A stretch of 64,000 nucleotides of DNA from Polyangiaceae bacterium (GTDB lineage Bacteria > Myxococcota_A > Polyangia > Polyangiales > Polyangiaceae), in contig JAWKRG010000002.1 in the NCBI GenBank assembly GCA_041389725.1, positions 248,001 through 312,000 on the forward strand. Reading direction: 5' to 3'. Below, in pieces: positions 9,270 through 17,285 of this stretch (its first letter is position 1; the number at the start of each line of letters is the position of its first letter). Position numbers and translations under genes: made by a program. The notes under the pieces were generated by a model that did no database searches, was not told where the DNA came from, and saw only the letters and a list, made by a program, of their open reading frames with translations.

Positions 9270-9303
9270 CTAGCCCATCGATCCCCGGGAATCGATGGGC
9301 TAG
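9270..9303. promoter_or_regulatory. 13-bp inverted repeat between divergent genes
   Basis: CTAGCCCATCGAT and ATCGATGGGCTAG are perfect 13-base arms around the 8-base loop CCCCGGGA. The element sits in the 108-base divergent region, its right arm ending 13 bases before the PhnD-like start. The right arm runs into TAGCCT (9301-9306), a possible -10 box. The 12-mer TCGATGGGCTAG recurs upstream of the kinase gene at 18123-18134. It is either an operator or two back-to-back promoter elements; as a terminator it would lack a T tract. Confidence 0.45.
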
Positions 9304-9316
9304 CCTTCGATCACGT

Positions 9317-10159
9317 ATGGTCCAGACGCCCCTACCCGAGCCCCCGGATTTTCGGGTCGGCATCGCGCTGTCCGAGGAAGGACGGTTGACGTTGCGCGCC
9401 ACGGTGCGTGCGTCAGGCCCCACCCGCGGCGGGCTGAATGCGTTCTGCGACGCTCTGTCGGTCACCCTCGATACCAGAGTCAGCCCGTTCTTGTGTGAGT
9501 CCTACAAGGATCTATTGTCGGAACTACATTGGGGCACCTTGGCCTTGGCGTGGCTCCCGCCGATGATTGCGCTCAAGGCCGTGGGACGTTCTGGCGCCGT
9601 TCCTTTGGTCGCGCCCGTCCGCGGCGGCAGCGCCTGGTATTGGACGAGTCTGTTCTGTCGCGAAGATAGCCCGCTGCAGACCCTGGACGATCTGAAAGAC
9701 CTACGCGTGGCGTGGGTCGACCCGATGAGCAGCGCCGGCTACAATGTGATTCGCGCGTCGTTGCGGGCGCAGGGGGTCAATCTGAAGACGGCCTTCAGCG
9801 AAGAGCACTTCCTCGGCACTCACGACGCGGTGGCTCGCGCGGTGATCGATGGAGAGGTAGACGTGGGCGCGACCTACGCGCACTTCGACGACGCGGGGCG
9901 CGTGCGAACGGCGGGTTGGGGTCGAGCCGCGGCGCGTTCGCTCAAGTTCGCGGGACCGATCCCGGGGGACATCTTGGCTGCCAGCGCACAGCTATCCCCG
10001 GATCTGCGCGAGCAGATCACCGACTCCCTGCTGGGAGAAGGACATACCGACGTCAAACGCGCAGCATCATCCCTGTTCAGCGCTACAGGGTTCGAACGGG
10101 TGGATCTCCGGCACCTCACGCATTTGGAGGAACTAGTCGCCTACGTCGAAGGGGACTGA
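9317..10159 (+). CDS. PhnD-like periplasmic-binding-fold protein without signal peptide (paralogue A)
   Basis: 280 aa. The sequence opens directly into the first strand of a type 2 periplasmic-binding fold (FRVGIALSEEGRLTLRATV) and carries PhnD-family landmarks: WGTLALAWLPPMIAL, VAPVRGGSAWYWTSLF, LDDLKDLRVAWVDPMSSAGY and VARAVIDGEVDVGATYAHFD. PhnD proteins normally bind phosphonate or phosphite outside the cell for an ABC transporter. Here there is no signal peptide and no transporter gene nearby, so this copy is predicted to be cytoplasmic and may sense or sequester a ligand. It is clearly homologous to the protein at 46953. No Shine-Dalgarno sequence is seen; the message may be leaderless or nearly so. 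Confidence 0.72.
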   Translation: MVQTPLPEPPDFRVGIALSEEGRLTLRATVRASGPTRGGLNAFCDALSVTLDTRVSPFLCESYKDLLSELHWGTLALAWLPPMIALKAVGRSGAVPLVAPVRGGSAWYWTSLFCREDSPLQTLDDLKDLRVAWVDPMSSAGYNVIRASLRAQGVNLKTAFSEEHFLGTHDAVARAVIDGEVDVGATYAHFDDAGRVRTAGWGRAAARSLKFAGPIPGDILAASAQLSPDLREQITDSLLGEGHTDVKRAASSLFSATGFERVDLRHLTHLEELVAYVEGD

Positions 10160-10238
10160 GCCTCCACTGCGTTTCCCCTCAAGACGACGAGCGTGAGCTT
10201 GACGGCTGGCTGCTCGTGCTTTCCAGCGAAACGCGGGG

Positions 10239-12395
10239 CTAGCCGTCGTCGGGCGTCCGTCGCGTTCCGACAGCAGTGACCGGCTTCTCGTGTGCCTGGT
10301 CCGGACTTCCCTCGGCTCGCGATTGCGCCACCCCGCGCGCAGGCGCCTTCCCGGAAACTTCGGCAGGGCACGGGAGCATGCGCGGCGCGAAGAACGCCCG
10401 TCGCATGCTGTCGTCCTTGCCGTGGTAGGCGTGTTGCGCGCGCATCTGCGCGTGCAGTGCGGCGCGCATGCTTTCGGCGACGCGCAGGTGCTCTTTGGCC
10501 AGGTCGCGCGTCTCGTCCGGATCCGCTTCCAGGTCGAACAAACGCACTCGCTGAGCCGAGCGGTCGACGATGACCTTCCAAGGATAGCAGACCAGCGCCT
10601 CCACAGTGCGCAGGCCCTGGATGTTCATGTAGATTGAACGGGGCCGCCTTTCCTCCGACTTGTCGAAGACGCTGGCCCCCTGTAGTGCGGGGTGTGGAGG
10701 CAGCTCCAGCAAGTCGAGCAGGGTCGGAACCACATCTAGGTGTGACACCGGATCCAGCACTTCGCGTGCTTCCAGGGCCTTGGGCCAGTGGATGATCAAG
10801 GGCACACGCGCCTCGGCGTCATAGAGCGTCTTGCCGTGTGTCACGCTGTCGTGCTCGTGGAACATCTCGCCATGATCGGAAGTCACGATCCAAAGCGTAT
10901 CGGCGAGCTGCCCCGTCGCATCCAAGAAGGCACGCACGCGACCGATCTGCGCGTCGACGTAGGCAAGGGCGTTGTCGAAACGGTTCTTCGCGACCGCGGT
11001 TTCACTCTGGGGATACCGAAGATAGTTGAAGGTGCCCTTTGCGGGCACGTTTGGCTCGAAGGGCTGCGCTTGCCCGGCTGGCAGTCGATAGGGGAAGTGC
11101 GTCGCCTGGAAGGTCAAGGTCAGCGCCCAACGCCTTCCGGTGCGGTGTCCGAGCCAGCTCAGCGCGTGATCCGTGGTCAAGTGATCGGGCACTGCCAGCT
11201 CACTGCCAATGTCCAGATGCGGGCCCGGGTGATTGACCGCATGCCAGCGGTAGATGGGCGTCCCCGTGTCTTGGAAGCGGAGCATGCCTTGCCAGCGCTC
11301 GTCTTGGCTGGAAATGGCTGCCGTCTCATAGCCGAGTTGGGCGGTGAGATCGTGCAGCAACACCCGCGGGTAGTCGATGTGCTTGTACACGTCCAAGCCC
11401 GCGCCACGCCGGGGAAACAGGGAGGAAAGCAGGGCCATTTGCGCGTAGTTGGAGTGCGTGGCAGTGGCCCACACGCGACGAAAGCGCACGCCCTCCAGCG
11501 CCAGTCGATCGATGTTGGGTGTGGGCTTGCGCGTGTTGCCAGCGTAGCCCAGCCGCCGTTCGGGCACGGATTCCAGCACCGTCAACAGTATGTTCGGCTT
11601 GCCAGCCTTGACGGACTGCGCGCGCTTCGTCCAAGTGTCCGCCGCTTCCAGCGCCGCGCCGAGCAGGGGTTTTCCGACGGTGTCGGGTGTAGTGTCGTCG
11701 TCACTCCGCGCCAGGGGGGACATGAACGAACTTGCCAAGGATAGCTCGGGGCTCGCGCTCGGCAGATCCTCGGACAGATACACGGGCACCAAGCTCAACC
11801 CAGCGACGAACGCGGGTGCGCGGAGACGAGGGCGTCGGTCACCACCCCGCAAGTACCGCCGGGTGGCCCAGCTCGAGAGCACGCCAAGCCCGACGCTCGT
11901 GACCGCAACGCCAATCAGCGGTAGCTGGAAAGACTCCAGCGCCGCGTCCAGCAGGTGCGCGTTGCCGTTGAGCCCGAATTCGATTGCAGAAAACGACAGG
12001 TAGGTCCCCGAGAGCGCACGCAGACCGACGGATGTCAGGTAGATGCCGACCCAGATGCTGGCGAGCGCGCCGCTCAAGTAGGGCACCAGATGCCGGAGCC
12101 GTTCGTTGGAGAGCAGCGGGGCGCAGAGCAGTGCACTGCAAGCGCCGAGCACGCTGCCCACCCCCGCACTGACCAGGACTGCGGACAGCGCCCGGAGTAG
12201 CGCTGCAGCCGTGCCCAGTCCAGGGCCAGGCTCGGGCCCCACTTGAAGCGCGAGTTGATTGACAGCCCCGAGCAAACCACCACCGACGGCGCCGGCCCGC
12301 AGCGCGAAACTCAACAAAGCGGTAACTAGCCCACGATCTTCGTGGAGCCAGGAACCCGCTGCGGGCTCCCCGCGTTGTTCAGTCACGTTGCTCAT
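10239..12395 (-). CDS. membrane-anchored sulfatase/alkaline-phosphatase-superfamily hydrolase
   Basis: 718 aa. About residues 20-230 hold five or so hydrophobic helices (for example LLSFALRAGAVGGGLLGAVN and SGALASIWVGIYLTSVGL). The large C-terminal domain is sulfatase-like: NILLTVLESVPERRLG (metal site strand), TPNIDRLALEGVRF, THSNYAQMALLSSLFP where the nucleophile would fall, and the metal-binding VTSDHGEMFHEHD. The nucleophile region has Thr/Ser rather than the Cys/Ser-x-Pro-x-Arg of true sulfatases, so it resembles the lipoteichoic acid synthase/phosphoglycerol transferase branch more than an aryl sulfatase and would not need formylglycine. A head-group transferase or hydrolase acting in the periplasm is likely. 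ATG 12395 is used; a longer frame would run into the upstream gene. Confidence 0.75.
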   Translation of the reverse strand: MSNVTEQRGEPAAGSWLHEDRGLVTALLSFALRAGAVGGGLLGAVNQLALQVGPEPGPGLGTAAALLRALSAVLVSAGVGSVLGACSALLCAPLLSNERLRHLVPYLSGALASIWVGIYLTSVGLRALSGTYLSFSAIEFGLNGNAHLLDAALESFQLPLIGVAVTSVGLGVLSSWATRRYLRGGDRRPRLRAPAFVAGLSLVPVYLSEDLPSASPELSLASSFMSPLARSDDDTTPDTVGKPLLGAALEAADTWTKRAQSVKAGKPNILLTVLESVPERRLGYAGNTRKPTPNIDRLALEGVRFRRVWATATHSNYAQMALLSSLFPRRGAGLDVYKHIDYPRVLLHDLTAQLGYETAAISSQDERWQGMLRFQDTGTPIYRWHAVNHPGPHLDIGSELAVPDHLTTDHALSWLGHRTGRRWALTLTFQATHFPYRLPAGQAQPFEPNVPAKGTFNYLRYPQSETAVAKNRFDNALAYVDAQIGRVRAFLDATGQLADTLWIVTSDHGEMFHEHDSVTHGKTLYDAEARVPLIIHWPKALEAREVLDPVSHLDVVPTLLDLLELPPHPALQGASVFDKSEERRPRSIYMNIQGLRTVEALVCYPWKVIVDRSAQRVRLFDLEADPDETRDLAKEHLRVAESMRAALHAQMRAQHAYHGKDDSMRRAFFAPRMLPCPAEVSGKAPARGVAQSRAEGSPDQAHEKPVTAVGTRRTPDDG

Positions 12396-12483
12396 GGCAA
12401 TGCCAACGAGAGGCCGCATGTATCGTAGCAAGCCGCCCCGGGCCAGACGAAAAACTGACGCGCCGTGGTGGCGTGGCGACGAT

Positions 12484-13644
12484 TCAGGCGCGAGCAGCGT
12501 GTCGCGCCAATAGTGCGCGAGCAATCACCAAGTACTGCACGTCTGTAGCGCCTTCGTAGATCCGGAGGGGCCGAACCGCGCGATAGAGCTGATCCACCGT
12601 GCTGTCCGCCAGCACGCCACTTCCACCGTGAAGTTGGACTGCGCTGTCCACCACGCGCTGCGCGGCCTCGGTGGCGAAGAGCTTCGCCATGGCGCATTCC
12701 TCACTGACACGCGCCTTGCCCGAGTCCTTGGCAAGGGCTGCCCGGTACACGAGTAGCCTGGCCGCCGTGAGTTCGACCGCCATCTGCGCCAGGCGCGCCT
12801 GGACGAGCTGCAACTCCGCCAGGGGCGCGCCAAACTGCCGGCGGGTGGTCACGTGGTTCAGCGCTTCGTCCAAAGCCCGCCGCGCCATGCCGCAGGCCGC
12901 AGCCCCCACGGTGGTCCGCAGACTGTCGAGGGTCTGCATGCCCAGCTTGAAACCGTCCCCCTCTTTGCCGAGCCTTCGCGATTCTTCCACGCGACAGCGG
13001 TCGAGGACGAGGCCTCCCAAGGGATGAGGTGCCGAGAGCACCTGTGCGCCCGCGAACAACAGGCCGTCACTGCTGGCCGGAACCACGAAACAGCTGATGC
13101 CGCGATGACCCGCGCTCGGGTCCGTCGACGCGAACAGAGTGTAGAAGTCCGCGATGCCCGCATTACTGATCAGCGTCTTCTCGCCCGTGAGCACATAGCC
13201 TCCCCCGTTGCGCTCGGCGCGAGTGCGCAACGCTGCAACGTCGGAGCCCGCTTCGGGCTCAGTCATGGCGAAGGCGGCCATCAGCTTGCCGTCCTTCACG
13301 TCCGTCATCAGCTCCGCCTTCAGTGCATCGGAGCCTGCCAAGGCAATGGGCATCGATCCCAGTGCCTGCAAGGCGAAGACCTCGTCCGCCAAGGGGGACG
13401 CGTGAGCGATCACCTCGCGCAGCAAGCAACAGGCGCGGAGGTCCAGAGGATGAACGTAGTCGAGCAATCCCGCTTGCCCCATCTCGCGCAGAAACTCGCG
13501 GGCCAAGGAGCGTGCCTCGTCGTCGTTCGTTGGTCGACGTTCTGCCAGCGTCTCGTCGGCGAAGAGGCTTGCGCGCTCGGCCAAGGCCAAGTGTGTGTCG
13601 GTCAGGAAGACGCGAATGGGGTCGAGGTCGACGCGAAGGGTCAT
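12484..13644 (-). CDS. acyl-CoA dehydrogenase
   Basis: 386 aa, full family length. Signatures: FAMTEPEAGSDVAALRTRAE (FAD/substrate loop), GEKTLISNAGIADFYTLFA, and near the C-terminus QLHGGSGVLADSTVDQLYR followed by RIYEGATDVQYLVIARALL. The Glu in IYEGATD is at the position of the catalytic base of the main acyl-CoA dehydrogenase branch. It would desaturate an acyl-CoA at C2-C3, passing electrons through FAD to electron-transfer flavoprotein. It follows the crotonase gene by 15 bases and is the last dehydrogenase of a leftward catabolic run; the sulfatase gene comes 88 bases further on. Confidence 0.9.
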   Translation of the reverse strand: MTLRVDLDPIRVFLTDTHLALAERASLFADETLAERRPTNDDEARSLAREFLREMGQAGLLDYVHPLDLRACCLLREVIAHASPLADEVFALQALGSMPIALAGSDALKAELMTDVKDGKLMAAFAMTEPEAGSDVAALRTRAERNGGGYVLTGEKTLISNAGIADFYTLFASTDPSAGHRGISCFVVPASSDGLLFAGAQVLSAPHPLGGLVLDRCRVEESRRLGKEGDGFKLGMQTLDSLRTTVGAAACGMARRALDEALNHVTTRRQFGAPLAELQLVQARLAQMAVELTAARLLVYRAALAKDSGKARVSEECAMAKLFATEAAQRVVDSAVQLHGGSGVLADSTVDQLYRAVRPLRIYEGATDVQYLVIARALLARHAARA

Positions 13645-13659
13645 GAGTCGCTTTCGGGT

Positions 13660-14460
13660 CTACTTGAACTTGGCTGGGCGCTTGGCGACGAACGCTTCGT
13701 AGGCCTCGCGAAAGTCCGGGTGAGTCATGCACATGGCCTGCGCCTCGGCCTCCAACTCCAGGGCCGCGGGCAGGTCCATGTGAGCCTCGCGATTGAGCAG
13801 CGTCTTCGTCATCTCGATGCCGAAGGCGGGCCCCAAAGCCAGCTTCTCCGCAAAGGCCTGAGCCTCGCTCAGGGCCTTGCCGTCTTCCACCACGCGATTG
13901 TAGAGGCCGATGCGATGGGCCTCGACGGCGTCGATGAAGTCACCCGTCATGAGTAGCTCACTGGCTCGCCCGAAGCCGATGAGCTTGGGCAAGAGCCAGG
14001 CAATGCCCATGTCGGCGCCGGATAGTCCAACCTTGGTGAACAGGAAAGCGATCTTGGCCTTGGGCGCTGCGATGCGCACGTCCGCAGCCGCCGCGATCAC
14101 TGCGCCAGCGCCGGCGACAGTTCCGTTCAGAGCCGCGACGATGGGGCGGCGGCAGCGACGCATGGCGGCGATGACCGAGCACGTGAGTCGCGTGAACTCG
14201 AGCAACCCAACGCTGTCGCGTTCGAAGAGCTTGCCGATGATGTCTTCCACGTCACCGCCCGAGCAAAACGCTCGCCCTGCACCGGTGATTACGATGGCTC
14301 GCACTCCTGGTTCGGTGTCGAGGGCCTCGAAAGTCTTGGCGAGTTCCTCGTATACCTGAAAGGTGAGCGCGTTCAGGCGGTCGGGACGATTCAGGGTAAT
14401 GGTGAAGACGCCGGTCTCGGCGTTCAAGGCGTGGGCGAAGCCCGCTGCGTGAATGGTCAT
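13660..14460 (-). CDS. enoyl-CoA hydratase/isomerase (crotonase) family protein
   Basis: 266 aa crotonase. Oxyanion-hole elements are visible in AGRAFCSGGDVEDI and in NGTVAGAGAVIAAAADVRIA. The next segment reads AFLFTKVGLSGADMGIAWLL: the Glu usual before the GL.P/GADMG loop of hydratases is Lys here, so classical enoyl-CoA hydration is uncertain and another crotonase reaction (isomerase, ring or C-C chemistry) is possible. ATG 14460 is chosen because GAGAGGAAGC lies just upstream; an ATG at 14472 has none. It sits between ridA-like and acyl-CoA dehydrogenase genes in the catabolic run. Confidence 0.83.
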   Translation of the reverse strand: MTIHAAGFAHALNAETGVFTITLNRPDRLNALTFQVYEELAKTFEALDTEPGVRAIVITGAGRAFCSGGDVEDIIGKLFERDSVGLLEFTRLTCSVIAAMRRCRRPIVAALNGTVAGAGAVIAAAADVRIAAPKAKIAFLFTKVGLSGADMGIAWLLPKLIGFGRASELLMTGDFIDAVEAHRIGLYNRVVEDGKALSEAQAFAEKLALGPAFGIEMTKTLLNREAHMDLPAALELEAEAQAMCMTHPDFREAYEAFVAKRPAKFK

Positions 14461-14532
14461 GCTTCCTCTCATCGGCGCCGGAGCCGCTCCGGCTCGTGGC
14501 TTCCTTGCTCTGGCGGGGGCGGTCGATGGCCG

Positions 14533-14940
14533 TCACGCCGGAGGCAACATCGCGGTCGCCTCGATCTCGACCTTGGCTCCTGGTTCGAGCAACGCTTTGA
14601 CCTCGACCAGGGCCATGGCGGGAAAGTGTTTGCCCATGAGTCGGCGGTACTCTTCGCCCACTCGCTTGTGCTCCTGGATGTACTCCTGGATGGGCTGAAC
14701 GAAGATCGTCAACCGCGCCAAGTGCTCGGGGCCGCCTCCTGCCTCACGCACCACGGCGATCACGTTGGACAGCGCCTGCCCAAACTGCACCGCGAAATCA
14801 TCGCTGACGACTTGTTGCGCTTCGTTCCACGCGACCTGTCCGGCGATGCAGAGCATGCGGCTGCCGGGAGCAGCGAGCATGCCGTTGGAATAGCCGCGGG
14901 GTTTGCCCAAGGCAGCTGGATTGATGATCGATAGGCTCAT
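14533..14940 (-). CDS. RidA/YjgF family protein, likely enamine/imine deaminase-like
   Basis: 135 aa. Family pattern: SNGMLAAPGSRMLCIAGQVA, then FAVQFGQALSNVIAVVREAGGGPEHLARLTIFV and the C-terminal VEVKALLEPGAKVEIEATAM. Archetypal RidA enzymes have an Arg just before Leu-Pro in that last block; this protein reads KALLEPGAK, with no Arg there, so it belongs to a divergent Rid subgroup and deaminase activity is not assured. The start codon overlaps the SDR stop (ATGA) and GGAGGAGG lies upstream, fixing the start and implying translational coupling. Rid proteins in catabolic clusters (for example 2-aminomuconate deaminase) hydrolyse enamines; this is inference from context. Confidence 0.82.
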   Translation of the reverse strand: MSLSIINPAALGKPRGYSNGMLAAPGSRMLCIAGQVAWNEAQQVVSDDFAVQFGQALSNVIAVVREAGGGPEHLARLTIFVQPIQEYIQEHKRVGEEYRRLMGKHFPAMALVEVKALLEPGAKVEIEATAMLPPA

Positions 14941-15719
14941 GCCAAAAGGCCTCCTCCGTCGATGACGATGGCCTGTCCGTTGACGCCACCGGCCTGTTCG
15001 TCGCACAGCGTGGCGACCCAAAACGCGACTTCCTCGGGCGTGATCAGCCGCTTTTGATTCGCGGTTTCCAGAATCGCCGCCAGCGCTTGGTCGTCGGGCA
15101 ACCCCGTTTTTCCCACCACACGCTGCACGGAACCCGTGGTCATGTCCGTGTCGACGTACCCGGGGCACACGGCGTTGACCGTGATGCCCTTGTCGGCGTA
15201 CTCCGCGGCAGCAACGCGGGTGAATCCGAGGAGGGCATGCTTCGACGCCGTGTATGCCGCGATGTAGGGCGCGCCCATGCGCGACGTGATCGACGCCACG
15301 TTCACGATGCGGCCGAAGCCGCGTTCGACCATCTCACCTAGAAAGGCCCGTGCACAAAGGAAAGGTCCTGTGGCGTTCACCGCCATGACGCGGTTCCATT
15401 CTTCGAGGGACTGATGTTTGATGGGCGCAGAGCTGGCGATGCCAGCGTTGTTGACCAAGATGTCGATACTGCCGACGGCCTCGTGTGCAGCGCGAGCCAG
15501 AGCTTCCACGCTGTCGGGGCTGGTCACGTCGCAGCGAACGGCAGCGCTCTTGCACCCCAGCTTCTCCACGGCCGCCGCCACGCTTTCGATCTCGTCGCTG
15601 CTTCGCGCCGCCACCACCACGTTGGCGCCGCGGCGCGCCAGCTCCAAAGCCACGGCGCGACCGATGCCGCGACCGCCGCCGGTGACCACCGCTGCCTTCC
15701 CTTTCAGTTGCACGGTCAC
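14937..15719 (-). CDS. short-chain dehydrogenase/reductase
   Basis: 260 aa classical SDR. Cofactor motif TGGGRGIG at about 14-21, NNAG at about 90, catalytic Ser in NVASITSRMG and Tyr-x3-Lys in IAAYTASKHALLGF; the C-terminus has GQAIVIDGGG. It resembles the FabG/3-hydroxybutyrate dehydrogenase branch. After the first strand, VVVAAR suggests NADP, but this is weak. It probably oxidises a 3-hydroxyacyl intermediate in the surrounding catabolic operon and is coupled to the ridA-like gene by a 4-base overlap. Confidence 0.88.
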   Translation of the reverse strand: MTVQLKGKAAVVTGGGRGIGRAVALELARRGANVVVAARSSDEIESVAAAVEKLGCKSAAVRCDVTSPDSVEALARAAHEAVGSIDILVNNAGIASSAPIKHQSLEEWNRVMAVNATGPFLCARAFLGEMVERGFGRIVNVASITSRMGAPYIAAYTASKHALLGFTRVAAAEYADKGITVNAVCPGYVDTDMTTGSVQRVVGKTGLPDDQALAAILETANQKRLITPEEVAFWVATLCDEQAGGVNGQAIVIDGGGLLA

Positions 15720-15828
15720 ACCTTTGTGCGGCGCCTCCGTGAAATCAACAGGAGTCGCCGGTCAGCATCCTGGCCGCGTCATCGCGACGGCGGGCGACGG
15801 CCAGGCCGGCCAGCGTGCAGCCAAAGCA

Positions 15829-17193
15829 CTAGCGCAAATGCCAGGCCTTGGGCTTGAGAAACGTCTCGATGCCGTAGCTGGAAAGCGTGCAGCCGATGCC
15901 CGAATGTCCACGTCCGGACCAGGGCAGACGGGGGCTGACGCGATCGCAGCAATTGAAGTACGCCGTGCCGACGTCGAGTCCCGACAGCACTGCCTCCGCG
16001 CGTGCCTGGTCCCGACCATACACCGCAGCCGTGAGCCCGTACTCGGTGTCGGCCATCAAGCGCTGCGCTTCCTCGTCCGAGCCGACTCGCATCAGCCCGA
16101 TGATTGGGCCAAAGCTTTCCTCCGTCATCACACGCATGTCGTGGCTCACGTCCACCAGCACCGTCGGCGCGAAGTAGTACCCAGGCCGCTCCAGCCTTGC
16201 TCCGCCGCACAGCAACCTGGCGCCCTTTGCCACCGCCTCGTCTACCTGCTCCTGCAGCGCGTCGAGCGCTAGCTCTCGACGCGCCAAGGGCCCGATGTAG
16301 GTGTCGACGGAGGTCGGATCACCCACCACGAAGCCTTGCACCGTCTCGACGAAAGCACTGAGGAACGCGTCCCACACCCGTTCATGCACGTAGATGCGTT
16401 CCACGGCACAACAGCTTTGCCCTGCGTTGTAGAACGCGCCGTCGGCGAGCCCCGCCGCGGCGGCACTGGCGTCCACGTCATCACAAACGTATGCAGGATC
16501 CTTGCCCCCCAACTCGAGCTGGACGCGGATCATGCGACCTGCGGTGGCTTCGGCAATCTTCCGTCCGGTCCCATAGGAACCCGTGAAGAACATTCCATCA
16601 ATGTCGGCCCCCATGAGCGCGCGGCCCGTGTCCGCGCCTCCGACCAGAACCTGCATGGCTTCTTGGGGGATTCCCGCCTCGTGCAGCAACTCGCCGATGG
16701 CGATGCCGGTCAGGGACGAATACTCGCTGGGCTTGTACAGGACGGCATTCCCGGTCAACAGCGCGGGCACGAACACGTTCGCCCCCACGAAGTAGGGGTA
16801 GTTCCACGCGGAGATGTTGGCGACGACGCCCAAAGGTTCGAAGCGGATCTGTTCCTCGGTGCCACTGGCGCGCTCGGCCACGCGCTCCGTCGCTAGCTCG
16901 CGCGGTGTCTGACCCAGGAAGAACGCCAGGCGATCCGCGAGAGCGCGGATCTCGTTGTGCGACTGCGTGATCGGCTTGCCCATCTCCCGTGTGAGAATGC
17001 CAGCCAGTCGATCTTCGTCACGCTGGAGCAACTGCGCGAACTGCTCGACGGCTCGTGCACGCGCCTCATAGGGCGCTCGAGCCCACTCGCGCTGCGCTGC
17101 ATGTGCGGCGGAGACTTTCTCGCTCACGGTGCGCGCATCGTCTTCGGCTAGCTCGGTGATCAGACTGCCGTCGGCGGGGTTGATGACCTGCAT
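15829..17193 (-). CDS. NAD(P)-dependent aldehyde dehydrogenase
   Basis: 454 aa. Aldehyde dehydrogenase landmarks: ISAWNYPYFVGANVFVPALL, the cofactor strand FFTGSYGTGRKIAEATAG, the general base Glu in VQLELGGKDPAYV, and the catalytic Cys in YNAGQSCCAVERIYVHERV; the C-terminus is typical (GTAYFNCCDRVSPRLPWSG, then SGIG). It is closest in feel to succinate-semialdehyde dehydrogenases (NPADGSLI at the start and EMGKPITQSHNEI), but the position in an acyl-CoA operon suggests oxidation of a ring-opened or acyl aldehyde. ATG 17193 replaces an upstream start that adds an unlikely tail. Confidence 0.88.
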   Translation of the reverse strand: MQVINPADGSLITELAEDDARTVSEKVSAAHAAQREWARAPYEARARAVEQFAQLLQRDEDRLAGILTREMGKPITQSHNEIRALADRLAFFLGQTPRELATERVAERASGTEEQIRFEPLGVVANISAWNYPYFVGANVFVPALLTGNAVLYKPSEYSSLTGIAIGELLHEAGIPQEAMQVLVGGADTGRALMGADIDGMFFTGSYGTGRKIAEATAGRMIRVQLELGGKDPAYVCDDVDASAAAAGLADGAFYNAGQSCCAVERIYVHERVWDAFLSAFVETVQGFVVGDPTSVDTYIGPLARRELALDALQEQVDEAVAKGARLLCGGARLERPGYYFAPTVLVDVSHDMRVMTEESFGPIIGLMRVGSDEEAQRLMADTEYGLTAAVYGRDQARAEAVLSGLDVGTAYFNCCDRVSPRLPWSGRGHSGIGCTLSSYGIETFLKPKAWHLR

Positions 17194-17285
17194 GTGCCCG
17201 GTATTAGTGCTGCGTCCCAGAAGTCGCAATCCGCTGCCGCGGCGCTTGACGGGGCGCCTCTACCCCGCGTTGCAGCCCTGGGCTC

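Noticed and set aside
12396..12524. A longer start for the sulfatase-like gene.
   Set aside because: It would overlap the acyl-CoA dehydrogenase gene, and the added residues are Arg/His-rich without family match.
16392..16420. GGCAC...TTTGC pattern resembling a sigma-54 promoter.
   Set aside because: The GG-GC spacing is 12 rather than 10, and it lies inside the aldehyde dehydrogenase gene.
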